Below, one piece after another: positions 1 to 5,212 of a stretch of DNA of 7,107 bases. Made by a program: the position numbers and the translations under genes. Numbering within the stretch: position 1 is the first letter of the stretch; each line of letters begins with the position of its first letter. The notes beneath the pieces were generated by a model. The model saw only the letters and a program-made list of their open reading frames with translations, ran no database searches and was not told the DNA's origin. This DNA is from DASYAN01 sp036501345 (GTDB lineage Bacteria; Chloroflexota; Ktedonobacteria; Ktedonobacterales; Ktedonobacteraceae), in assembly GCA_036501345.1 (NCBI GenBank), contig DASYAN010000534.1:1-7107 (forward strand), written 5' to 3'.

Positions 1-1127
1 GCGAGCATGTGCTCATAGAATGTGTAGATCTCGCTGAGAATTAGATCACTGCTGATGGCTTGTGCTGCTTTGGCGGCAGCCTCTAGGTAGATGCAGCTCT
101 GTATCATATTGCCAAGTACAAGCGAGGTATAAGTTCGGTGTTTGAGGAATTCGGCACGCAGACGTGCTGGGGGAGTAGGTTTCTGCTCATCGACTCGTGC
201 GAAGGCATCCCAGGCGTGTTTGGGTTGGCCTAGTCTGAGAAAGACCATGCCTTCATATAAAAAGAGCGTGGTGAGGTCGTATTGGGTATAGGCAAAGCAA
301 GGGTCCTCTTCAGGTTTTGGAGGGAAGACTGCGAAGGCCAGTTTTAAGAATTGCAGTGCCTCTTGTTCTCGCCCCATGGCTGCCTGTATTTCTGCTAGCC
401 CTGCGAAGATCCAGCTGTGTAGGAGCGGAGAAATGCTATCAATGCCAGCGTTCACCCTGCGCAGAGCATCGTTATAGGCGCTCAAAGCTGATCCAACTCG
501 CTTACGGGCGGAGAAGATTGTTGCCAAGCGGATCTGTGCAGCAACGTACATATTCCAATCCGTAGAAAGCTGACTGTAAACAAGCGCTTGCGTTCCGTTG
601 GTCTGTGCTGCGGCAAAATCTCCGCGTTGTAGATCTAGCAAGGCTATGAGTTGGTAGACCTGCGATGTGAGACCCGCAGCCGTTTTCTGATCCGGACCTG
701 GTGAAAGTGTTGGTTTGCTTAAACCTGTCAGGTAGGTAGGTGCGGTGCGTTCTAGCTCAGCCTGATTCCCAGCTATATAGTTTCTCCAACACTCAGCAAT
801 GCCAGAAGTCCATTGCGCGAGTGTTTCAGCAGATACCTGTGGATCATCGGAGGTAGTTAAGGCTTCATCCATTTCACGATACTGCTCTGTCTGTTCTCCT
901 AGAGGTATAGCTCGACGAAGATCAGCAGGATGAGTGAACCCCAATTCTTCGGCTGACATCTCAAAAACTTGGCAAAGCGCAGTAAGAGAAGAATGGCACG
1001 GCCTTTGTCTGCCTGCTTCCCAACGGATGTAGGTATAAAGGCTAACTCCAACCTTGCCACTCACAAACTCAGGTGTCCAGCACCTCTCGATGCGAGCAGA
1101 TTTTAATAAGTTGTTCTGTTTTTTCAT
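1..1127 (-). CDS. XRE-family HTH regulator with TPR-like C-terminal half, partial (C-terminus beyond left edge)
   Basis: Reading the minus strand from the ATG at 1127 gives 375 codons without a stop, running off the left edge. Residues about 9-62 form an XRE/Cro-type helix-turn-helix: the segments KSARIERCWTPE, KVGVSLYTYIRWEAGRQRP and SSLTALCQVFEMSAEELGF follow the usual five-helix pattern. The remainder is helical and repetitive, with TPR-like pairs such as AGLAEIQAAMGREQEALQFL and GMVFLRLGQPKHAWDAFARV. This matches large families of HTH-TPR proteins in Ktedonobacteria and actinobacteria, thought to be DNA-binding regulators with a protein or peptide sensor; the target is unknown. The ATG has only an AAGGA 18 nt upstream, so an in-frame GTG at 1160 (11 extra residues) or the TTG just before the ATG is possible. 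An in-frame TAA upstream of the GTG limits any further extension. It has its own likely promoter. Confidence 0.85.
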   Translation of the reverse strand, partial: MKKQNNLLKSARIERCWTPEFVSGKVGVSLYTYIRWEAGRQRPCHSSLTALCQVFEMSAEELGFTHPADLRRAIPLGEQTEQYREMDEALTTSDDPQVSAETLAQWTSGIAECWRNYIAGNQAELERTAPTYLTGLSKPTLSPGPDQKTAAGLTSQVYQLIALLDLQRGDFAAAQTNGTQALVYSQLSTDWNMYVAAQIRLATIFSARKRVGSALSAYNDALRRVNAGIDSISPLLHSWIFAGLAEIQAAMGREQEALQFLKLAFAVFPPKPEEDPCFAYTQYDLTTLFLYEGMVFLRLGQPKHAWDAFARVDEQKPTPPARLRAEFLKHRTYTSLVLGNMIQSCIYLEAAAKAAQAISSDLILSEIYTFYEHML

Positions 1128-1276
1128 CAAAATGTGGCGTGGAGATCCTTCGCGTTGCACTTGGGAGAGAAAACGCTGTTACTCCTTTCTGCCTGCCCCC
1201 TTTGCAGAGAAATGGTTTTAGCTAGGAGCATTCCGCTCCCGTTAGTTTCCCAGGATATTTTCTGATGTTGTTATTA

Positions 1277-1305
1277 AGTCTATCTTACCTGCACGCAAGT
1301 ATCAA
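1277..1305 (-). promoter_or_regulatory. Candidate sigma-70-type promoter for the HTH-TPR gene
   Basis: On the minus strand a -35 TTGATA (1305-1300) is separated by 17 bases from a -10 TAGACT (1282-1277). The start would be near 1270, giving a leader of about 140 nt. That leader contains a short hairpin (GGAGC/GCTCC around 1217-1231) and an AAAGGAG at 1182-1188 with no start codon at the usual distance. The boxes match the consensus at five and four of six positions. Prediction by eye only. Confidence 0.4.
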
Positions 1306-1393
1306 TAGGGTAGAGTCTAGAAATTTTGCGAGCATGATGAAAAATATCACAGTAGGAAGTTGAGAAGATGCACATTAAAGCGAGCATCATAGA

Positions 1394-1876
1394 TCACACA
1401 GGGCGCATGGTACGCCATGGACTAGGTGGGTAGGTAATGACAGCGGGCTCCCAACCGGGTTCCCCAAACAGGGTTGAACCATTCCATTTCGAGTTTTTGC
1501 AGTAGAAGCAATACCGAATCTGCCAGTGTGGTCCGATCTTCTTCTTCTCGTGGCAAGCCGTGTCGACATTGAGCCGGAAAGCTAGTAATTGAGCATAGTA
1601 AGCTTGGAGATGATATTCCATCGCATCCGTATCAAGTTCGTGGTCGGTGAAGGACATTTGCAAGTCAAAACAATAGGAGTAGTTGCTAACTTCAGGGTCA
1701 CGATCCTCTTCAGCAGTTTGATGCATGAATACCAGCATGCCTAACATCTCAAATTGGCAGTATGGTTCTTGCGCATGCAAATCTAATTTGAAAGGGGGAA
1801 GCGAAAACATATCGCGTATCTCTGCAGCGAGATGTGGCAGCGATTTATCAGTCTTAATACAGATTTGAAGTGACAT
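1394..1876 (-). CDS. Hypothetical protein, 160 residues, family not recognised
   Basis: An open frame on the minus strand starts at ATG 1876, with AAGGA (part of AAGGATGG) 9 bases upstream, and ends with a stop at 1394. A promoter with a perfect TTGACA -35 lies at suitable distance, so it is very likely a real gene. The protein is soluble-looking, with no signal peptide or membrane helix. It has an acidic stretch EEDRDPE (56-62), many aromatic residues, six cysteines (6, 40, 69, 108, 123, 126) of which the last two form CFYC, and a Trp/Pro-rich end (GWEPAVITYPPSPWR). One CxxC alone does not make a zinc ribbon. I recognise no catalytic motif and assign no function. The downstream HTH-TPR gene runs in the same direction but 266 bases away with its own promoter, so an operon is not indicated. 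Confidence 0.72.
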   Translation of the reverse strand: MSLQICIKTDKSLPHLAAEIRDMFSLPPFKLDLHAQEPYCQFEMLGMLVFMHQTAEEDRDPEVSNYSYCFDLQMSFTDHELDTDAMEYHLQAYYAQLLAFRLNVDTACHEKKKIGPHWQIRYCFYCKNSKWNGSTLFGEPGWEPAVITYPPSPWRTMRPV

Positions 1877-1926
1877 AGAAGTCCATCCTTGCGGGTACGG
1901 GAGGTTTGCGTAAGAATATAACCATC

Positions 1927-1956
1927 ATCTTAACGCTTGTCTGGGATAGGTGTCAA
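1927..1956 (-). promoter_or_regulatory. Promoter of the 160-residue hypothetical gene
   Basis: Minus-strand -35 TTGACA (1956-1951, perfect consensus), 18-base spacer, -10 TAAGAT (1932-1927, four of six). The predicted start near 1920 leaves a leader of about 44 nt with the AAGGATGG ribosome binding site near its end. This is the best minus-strand promoter in the window. Confidence 0.55.
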
Positions 1957-1987
1957 GCCTTCTTCCCAAAACTCACTTTTCTTCCTC

Positions 1988-2028
1988 TTGCATCCGTGTT
2001 TTCAGCTTGATATACTGTAACTTATGAT
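1988..2028 (+). promoter_or_regulatory. Overlapping candidate promoters for the SprT-like gene
   Basis: Two sigma-70-like pairs overlap. TTTTCA (1999-2004) lies 18 bases from TATGAT (2023-2028), and TTGCAT (1988-1993) lies 17 bases from TATACT (2011-2016). Transcription would begin around 2023-2035. Starts there make the ATG at 2034 almost leaderless or placed at the start site, which favours the internal GTG at 2142 with its ribosome binding site. Confidence 0.4.
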
Positions 2029-2090
2029 ACTAAATGGTAGCAGATATACAGAAATGTAAATCTGTTATCATTCTGTTTGTCTATATTCAC

Positions 2091-2112
2091 CGGGAACCAT
2101 TTGGGTTGCCCG
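2091..2112 (+). other. Leader hairpin upstream of the SprT-like gene
   Basis: CGGGAACC (2091-2098) pairs with GGTT-G-CCCG (2104-2112): eight base pairs with one bulged G (2108) and a five-base loop. It lies 12 bases before the AAGGGTGG ribosome binding site and no T-run follows, so it is not an intrinsic terminator. It supports reading 2034-2141 as an untranslated leader, and could influence translation or mRNA stability. Confidence 0.4.
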
Positions 2113-2141
2113 CTAGGACTAGAAGGGTGGTCATTGTAACC

Positions 2142-2843
2142 GTGAGTAAATCCATGCCTTCAAAACGATCAACAGCATCTATGCCTCCACTAAAGCAGGC
2201 AGAGCCAATCATTCATGGAGATCATTCTACGCTCCACCATTGGTTGATGCACTATTGGGAAAAACTCCAGCTTCCAACAGCCGAGTTACGCTTCCTCGCC
2301 ATCACGCAAGATCGCCAGGAATTCAAACAATGGACGGGCAAGCGACTCAATAGTATGGCGCTTGGTTGCTACTGTTATATCAATGCACTCTCTGTCTCCC
2401 GCCAGCCCAAAGCATCATCTGGGGAACAAGTAGCACATCGTCATATCATCTTTATCGAGCCAGACATGGGGCCACAATCGATAGAAGTGACTGTTGCACA
2501 TGAATTAATTCATCTAGCTGATCGTGTGAAAGGCACACCTCGTCGCCACCATCATCATGGCTATGATTCTATCGCAGCGGATGAGGCTGCGATTACTGGC
2601 TATACACTAGAAGATTTACGTACTCTATTACATGCCGAGAGCGTGGCACGAGAACGCATACGCCGTGAACGTCGCCCAATTCGCTATTTGTATGAATGTC
2701 CAAGCTGTGGTAAAAAATATCCCAGAACACGGCGCTACTCACAAGCTGTCTCATGTAGTAGCTGTGATACGAGCTATAATCCTAGTTTTAGGTTATTGTT
2801 ATCTCCTGTGGATAATGATGATATTGCGACCTATTACCAGTAA
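2142..2843 (+). CDS. SprT-like zinc metalloprotease with C-terminal zinc ribbon
   Basis: From GTG 2142 the product is 233 residues. HELIH (residues 120-124) supplies two zinc ligands and the catalytic Glu121. The following HHHHG (136-140) offers the third His at the spacing seen in SprT/SPRTN proteins. The C-terminus holds a zinc ribbon: Cys186-x2-Cys189 and Cys205-x2-Cys208 around KKYPRTRRYSQA, matching the YxCxxC...R..CxxC pattern of the SprT-like family. Eukaryotic SPRTN degrades DNA-protein crosslinks; bacterial members are little studied, so DNA repair is inference. No signal peptide is seen, so it should be cytoplasmic. GTG 2142 was chosen because AAGGGTGG lies 11 bases upstream. ATG 2154 is also possible. 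ATG 2034 would add 36 residues without a ribosome binding site, over a predicted hairpin. Transcription is convergent with the hydrolase gene. Confidence 0.85.
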   Translation: MSKSMPSKRSTASMPPLKQAEPIIHGDHSTLHHWLMHYWEKLQLPTAELRFLAITQDRQEFKQWTGKRLNSMALGCYCYINALSVSRQPKASSGEQVAHRHIIFIEPDMGPQSIEVTVAHELIHLADRVKGTPRRHHHHGYDSIAADEAAITGYTLEDLRTLLHAESVARERIRRERRPIRYLYECPSCGKKYPRTRRYSQAVSCSSCDTSYNPSFRLLLSPVDNDDIATYYQ

Positions 2844-2847
2844 TAGG
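2830..2847 (+). terminator. Hairpin between convergent genes, possible shared terminator
   Basis: CCTATTA (2830-2836), loop CCAG, TAATAGG (2841-2847) form a perfect seven-pair inverted repeat that includes the TAA stop (2841-2843) of the SprT-like gene. It lies just past the stop of the opposing hydrolase gene (2856), so it would form in both transcripts. Neither side has a T-run, so it is not a classical intrinsic terminator. It may protect 3' ends or aid factor-dependent stopping. Confidence 0.4.
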
Positions 2848-2855
2848 AAAATGGC

Positions 2856-3794
2856 TCACTGGGATACAAATATCACGTTGGCATGCCAAGTATCTATAGC
2901 ATGCTTGAGTGCAGCAATATATCCAGCCTCATTGTTATGATCAGCCTCTGGTGCATATTTCGGAATAATCTGATCCACGGTGGTCAAGCCCCACTGAGCC
3001 ACGTACAGATTGCGCATCAACTCGTACCAGGCCTTGAAGCCGTCCTCCCAGGTATTAAACCAAGCGAAATTATCTTGACAACGAAAATTAGGAATACAAC
3101 GTAGATTGCCTAACGACAAGCTATTTGCTGCCTCACCTTTGGTACCAAAAGAACTTTCGTGCATAAAAAATGCCAGGGCAAAAGTTGGGTCAATGCCATA
3201 TTGCACGCCCAGATCATACAACGCTTGACCTTTTCCGGCAGCAGGCGAATGATACGCAGCAAGCACCTGATTAATAAAATCCACACTAATAGAAGGGTTA
3301 CCCACTATGGAGTAAGGACCAGCCTGCGGTTGAAGTGGATTTTTTGAAGCCAATGGATGATCTTGCTCCCAGGTATTTGCCAGATTGCCGCCAACCTGCA
3401 CGGAATAGCTTCCAGATCCACTGAAACTTAAAAATTCTGAACCATGGGGACGCAGGTTTATGGCAGCCGAAAGTAAAATGGAGAGAAAGATTACACCGCA
3501 GACCAGACAAATCATCCATCGTAACAAATGTCTCTGTTGTGGCTGCAGAAGCAGCTTTGCAAGCCTAACCGTATTTGCAGGGTGAGGAGGCTGAGAAGCT
3601 AATGCTACCTGCCCTTTAGGGGAACTACCACGGATTGCTGGAGTAAGGACTGCACCATAAGCAGTTCTGGTATCGGCCTCTTCCTTGCTGCTGGCCTGCT
3701 GGAGTCTACGAGTAGCACGCGCAGGGATATTTGTATTTACTTCGACTGGTAGTTCTTCTCCTGAAGATTCGCGAATGTAGCCGCCTCTTGCCAT
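2856..3794 (-). CDS. Membrane-anchored glucosaminidase-type cell wall hydrolase
   Basis: The 312-residue protein has a 92-residue, basic and Gln/Ala-rich N-terminal segment without signal-peptide features. One membrane helix follows at about 93-113 (WMICLVCGVIFLSILLSA). A Ser/Gly-rich linker leads to an extracytoplasmic domain at about 168-305. This resembles the mannosyl-glycoprotein endo-beta-N-acetylglucosaminidase (Glucosaminidase) family: IDPTFALAFFMHESSFGTKG carries the expected catalytic Glu213, NSLSLGNLR fits the NLFGIK-like substrate segment, and TWEDGFKAWYELM...YAPEADHNNEAGYI is a typical end. Cys233 and Cys239 may form a disulfide. Topology is probably type II, N-terminus inside. 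Such enzymes cleave N-acetylglucosaminyl bonds in peptidoglycan; activity here is inferred. The start is secured by AAAGGAGG nine bases before ATG 3794. An SOS-box-like palindrome lies upstream, and the 3' end converges on the SprT-like gene. Confidence 0.88.
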   Translation of the reverse strand: MARGGYIRESSGEELPVEVNTNIPARATRRLQQASSKEEADTRTAYGAVLTPAIRGSSPKGQVALASQPPHPANTVRLAKLLLQPQQRHLLRWMICLVCGVIFLSILLSAAINLRPHGSEFLSFSGSGSYSVQVGGNLANTWEQDHPLASKNPLQPQAGPYSIVGNPSISVDFINQVLAAYHSPAAGKGQALYDLGVQYGIDPTFALAFFMHESSFGTKGEAANSLSLGNLRCIPNFRCQDNFAWFNTWEDGFKAWYELMRNLYVAQWGLTTVDQIIPKYAPEADHNNEAGYIAALKHAIDTWHANVIFVSQ

Positions 3795-3803
3795 GAGAAA
3801 AGG

Positions 3804-3811
3804 CCTCCTTT
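3804..3811 (-). promoter_or_regulatory. Full-consensus ribosome binding site of the hydrolase gene
   Basis: On the minus strand AAAGGAGG lies nine bases before ATG 3794. It is the strongest Shine-Dalgarno match in the window and fixes the start codon. It predicts efficient translation once the mRNA is made, so control would more likely be transcriptional. Confidence 0.8.
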
Positions 3812-3817
3812 AGGTGG

Positions 3818-3838
3818 TAGAACGTAAGTTCTATTTTA
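3818..3838 (-). promoter_or_regulatory. LexA/SOS-box-like operator with adjoining -10-like box
   Basis: TAGAAC-GTAA-GTTCTA (3818-3833) is a perfect palindrome with a four-base centre. It contains GAAC-N4-GTTC, the core of the Gram-positive (DinR/LexA) SOS box, which has also been reported for LexA of the Chloroflexota member Dehalococcoides. Overlapping it by one base, minus-strand TAAAAT (3838-3833) resembles a -10 box, though no good -35 sits at the right distance. The palindrome is seven bases upstream of the AAAGGAGG of the hydrolase gene, where a bound repressor would block transcription. The match is direct; LexA binding is inference. Confidence 0.45.
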
Positions 3839-3990
3839 GTGTAGAGCACAATCCCCCACATTGGCTACTTAATATGCATAGAAACACCATCAATTAGAAA
3901 ATATCATATCACCTCAAAAACAGCTAAATCATGAGAAAAAAGTACTAATTCCTAGACTACACATACCTCGGACCCGTAAATGGTATCGAA

Positions 3991-4016
3991 TTGTCCTCCA
4001 GTTTCGTCTTTATAAT
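3991..4016 (+). promoter_or_regulatory. Candidate intergenic promoter with perfect TATAAT
   Basis: A perfect -10 TATAAT lies at 4011-4016. The nearest -35-like box, TTGTCC (3991-3996), is only 14 bases away, shorter than the usual 16-18, so strength is doubtful. Transcription would start near 4023. No good gene begins directly downstream. Confidence 0.35.
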
Positions 4017-4022
4017 AGGGAA

Positions 4023-4258
4023 ATGGAAAACATGGTCAAAGATCTCAGAGTATCTGTTGTCTGCCATGTATGATATATAGTAGAGCATGCAATGGTTGAA
4101 GGCCTCTTTGAGGCATGTCGCAGTTCTGCAAGGTGGTCGGCCAGTATAAGAAAATTAGGCTGAACAAGCAGTTACCACTTATCTGCAAAAAGCGTTTTGT
4201 CGATAGAAGTAGTCAGGAGCCCGATCCTTTTGGAGATGGGTCCCCAGAAAGGATTTTT
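4023..4258 (+). ncRNA. Possible intergenic small RNA (about 236 nt)
   Basis: This segment is bounded by a TATAAT box ending at 4016 and an intrinsic-terminator-like hairpin ending in a T-run at 4254-4258. It has no convincing reading frame and includes a GCCTC-TTT-GAGGC hairpin (4102-4114). It matches no RNA family I know. The call rests only on the promoter-terminator pairing and is speculative. Confidence 0.22.
4224..4258 (+). terminator. Intrinsic-terminator-like hairpin
   Basis: ATCCTTT (4224-4230) pairs perfectly with AAAGGAT (4248-4254), and G-U plus GG/CC pairs can extend the stem inward. A run of five T (4254-4258) closes and follows it. The stem is A/T-rich, so it may be modest in strength. 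On the opposite strand no T-run follows, so it should act on plus-strand transcripts only. It would end a transcript begun near 4023. Confidence 0.4.
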
Positions 4259-4415
4259 ATGGAGCACTTATCGAATAGTCCTACTTCTGTCATTTGTTGC
4301 CTTGTAAAACGTCATAAATTGCAGTGTGACGTAGTCTAAAAACAGACCGAGCGCAATAGTGTTTTATTGTCAAAAAAGTAGCTGAAATCTCTTTTCTGAA
4401 AGGGGCATTTGTCCT

Positions 4416-5057
4416 GTGAGCAGAATGATGTTAGTTTTCCTGACTGCAGCTGTAGCCCCGCAGTCTGGCGCGACGGGAGGGTCGTCTAGTCCATTGGGGT
4501 CTATATCAGGGTATGTTGGGGCTATGATAGGTTGTGCGGTGACCTTCTTTGTGATCTTCTGGTTAAGCACCGTAATGTGGACATTTCGTGATGTCCGTGC
4601 ACGCACACAAGATTTCTTATCCCAAATCCTAGCTACTGTGCTAGCAGCCATTTTTCCAATTGCGGGCTTGCTTATCTATATGATTCTGCGCCCTCGCCAG
4701 ACTTTGGCCGAAATCTACGAGCGACAACTAGAAGAAGAATCGCTCCTAGCGGAGATGACGGAACGCCAGACTTGTAACAATTGTCATGCACGCGTTGAGT
4801 CAGATTTCCAGATTTGTCCATCATGTGGTCAGAAGCTGAAACGTTCCTGCCCCAAGTGTGAGCGCCTGCTAGAACTGCGCTGGACGTTTTGCCCCTACTG
4901 CGCTACTAGTTTGGGGAGTGCCTCGCTGGCTCCAAGTATGCCAAATATGCCTGGCATGGGAGCGGTTGCTATGCCGCCTGGTGCACCAATGCCCGGTATG
5001 CCCAATGGACCCATGAATGCTGGCCCAGGAATGAGCATGCCAGGAAACCGCTTCTAA
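4416..5057 (+). CDS. Two-helix membrane protein with double zinc ribbon and Met/Pro/Gly-rich tail
   Basis: The 213-residue product starts at GTG 4416, with AAAGGGG ten bases upstream; ATG 4425 and 4428 are alternatives. A Gly/Ser-rich N-terminus precedes two membrane helices, about 32-54 and 68-91. A charged helix (YERQLEEESLLAEMTERQ, about 101-118) leads into two zinc ribbons of identical spacing C-x2-C-x10-C-x2-C: Cys120/123/134/137 and Cys145/148/159/162, as in DZANK/double-zinc-ribbon domains. The tail (174-213) is built from MP, GM and PG units and is probably disordered. With a short loop between the helices, both ends should lie on the same side, probably the cytoplasm. Zinc ribbons of this kind often mediate protein or nucleic-acid contacts; no enzyme motif is present and the role is unknown. 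gyrB lies downstream in the same direction but has its own promoter. Confidence 0.82.
   Translation: MSRMMLVFLTAAVAPQSGATGGSSSPLGSISGYVGAMIGCAVTFFVIFWLSTVMWTFRDVRARTQDFLSQILATVLAAIFPIAGLLIYMILRPRQTLAEIYERQLEEESLLAEMTERQTCNNCHARVESDFQICPSCGQKLKRSCPKCERLLELRWTFCPYCATSLGSASLAPSMPNMPGMGAVAMPPGAPMPGMPNGPMNAGPGMSMPGNRF
4935..5054 (+). repeat. Low-complexity Met-Pro-Gly coding repeat
   Basis: The last 40 codons of the zinc-ribbon gene repeat ATGCC-type units (SMPNMPGMG, AMPPGAPMPGMPNGP, SMPG). At DNA level these are degenerate short direct repeats, so slippage or length variation between strains is plausible. The segment is in frame and ends at the normal stop. Confidence 0.65.
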
Positions 5058-5178
5058 GCAGGCAGGCTAAAAAGGAAGTTACTGGCTGATATCTGTGCTT
5101 ACAGATAGACGACTCCGATGAGAAATTCTTAACGGAGTCTACTGGGTGGACCGTGGTTGTCCGTTCAACCTACCCACT
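5058..5178 (+). terminator. Cluster of three hairpins after the zinc-ribbon gene
   Basis: Three inverted repeats lie in a row. ATCTGT-GCTT-ACAGAT (5091-5106) has six pairs. GACTCCG (5111-5117) with CGGAGTC (5133-5139) has seven pairs and a 15-base loop. TGGGT (5143-5147) with ACCCA (5172-5176) encloses GGTTG/CAACC (5155-5159 and 5166-5170). None is followed by a proper T-run, although CTTTGT follows the third. They probably end or protect the zinc-ribbon mRNA and separate it from the gyrB promoter immediately downstream. Confidence 0.4.
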
Positions 5179-5207
5179 TTGTCTAGACAGCGAAAATGTG
5201 ATATAAT
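5179..5207 (+). promoter_or_regulatory. gyrB promoter (extended -10)
   Basis: TTGTCT (5179-5184), 17-base spacer, perfect TATAAT (5202-5207) preceded by TGA, forming an extended -10 TGnTATAAT. It is the best promoter in the window. Transcription should start near 5214, leaving a leader of about 250 nt before the gyrB ATG. Its -35 box lies inside a ten-base palindrome. Confidence 0.75.
5180..5189. promoter_or_regulatory. Perfect 10-bp palindrome over the gyrB -35 box
   Basis: TGTCTAGACA is perfectly self-complementary and overlaps the -35 TTGTCT (5179-5184). This position suits a repressor or other dimeric regulator, but the site is short and matches no operator I recognise. It could be chance. 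Confidence 0.3.
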
Positions 5208-5212
5208 GACGG

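Larger units (their letters stand above)
3839..4415. other. Gene-free stretch between divergent genes
   Basis: I read both strands and found no open frame with a credible start, ribosome binding site and protein-like composition. The longest frame (4115-4339, plus) lacks a usable ribosome binding site and spans a terminator-like hairpin. The stretch contains a TATAAT box (4011-4016), a small hairpin GCCTC-TTT-GAGGC (4102-4114) and a terminator-like hairpin (4224-4258). No convincing promoter for the gene starting at 4416 was found: a TTGTCA at 4367-4372 lacks a -10 box at normal spacing. Confidence 0.6.

Noticed and set aside
317..565. 82-codon plus-strand frame
   Set aside because: Antisense to the TPR-like part of the regulator; Arg/Leu/Cys-rich shadow translation.
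1328..1387. Repeated octamer GCGAGCAT at 1328-1335 and 1380-1387 (also at 1-8)
   Set aside because: Too short, spaced irregularly and one copy is inside coding sequence; most likely chance.
1387..1569. 60-codon minus-strand frame
   Set aside because: Alternative frame within the 3' part of the 160-residue hypothetical gene, which has far better start signals.
2632..2940. 102-codon plus-strand frame crossing the convergent junction
   Set aside because: It overlaps the zinc ribbon of the SprT-like gene in another frame and the 3' end of the hydrolase; no domain or start signal.
3298..3519. 73-codon minus-strand frame
   Set aside because: Out-of-frame shadow inside the hydrolase gene.
4025..4075. 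Very short frame beginning at ATG 4025 (MENMVKDLRVSVVCHV)
   Set aside because: Only 16 codons, poor ribosome binding site spacing and no recognisable peptide; not enough to call a gene.
4115..4339. 74-codon plus-strand frame in the intergenic region
   Set aside because: It has no usable ribosome binding site, unremarkable composition with many Cys/Lys/Arg/Ser residues, and contains a terminator-like hairpin with T-run at 4224-4258.
4370..4651. 93-codon minus-strand frame
   Set aside because: It lies largely antisense to the zinc-ribbon membrane protein, whose eight spaced cysteines and membrane helices prove the other strand is coding.
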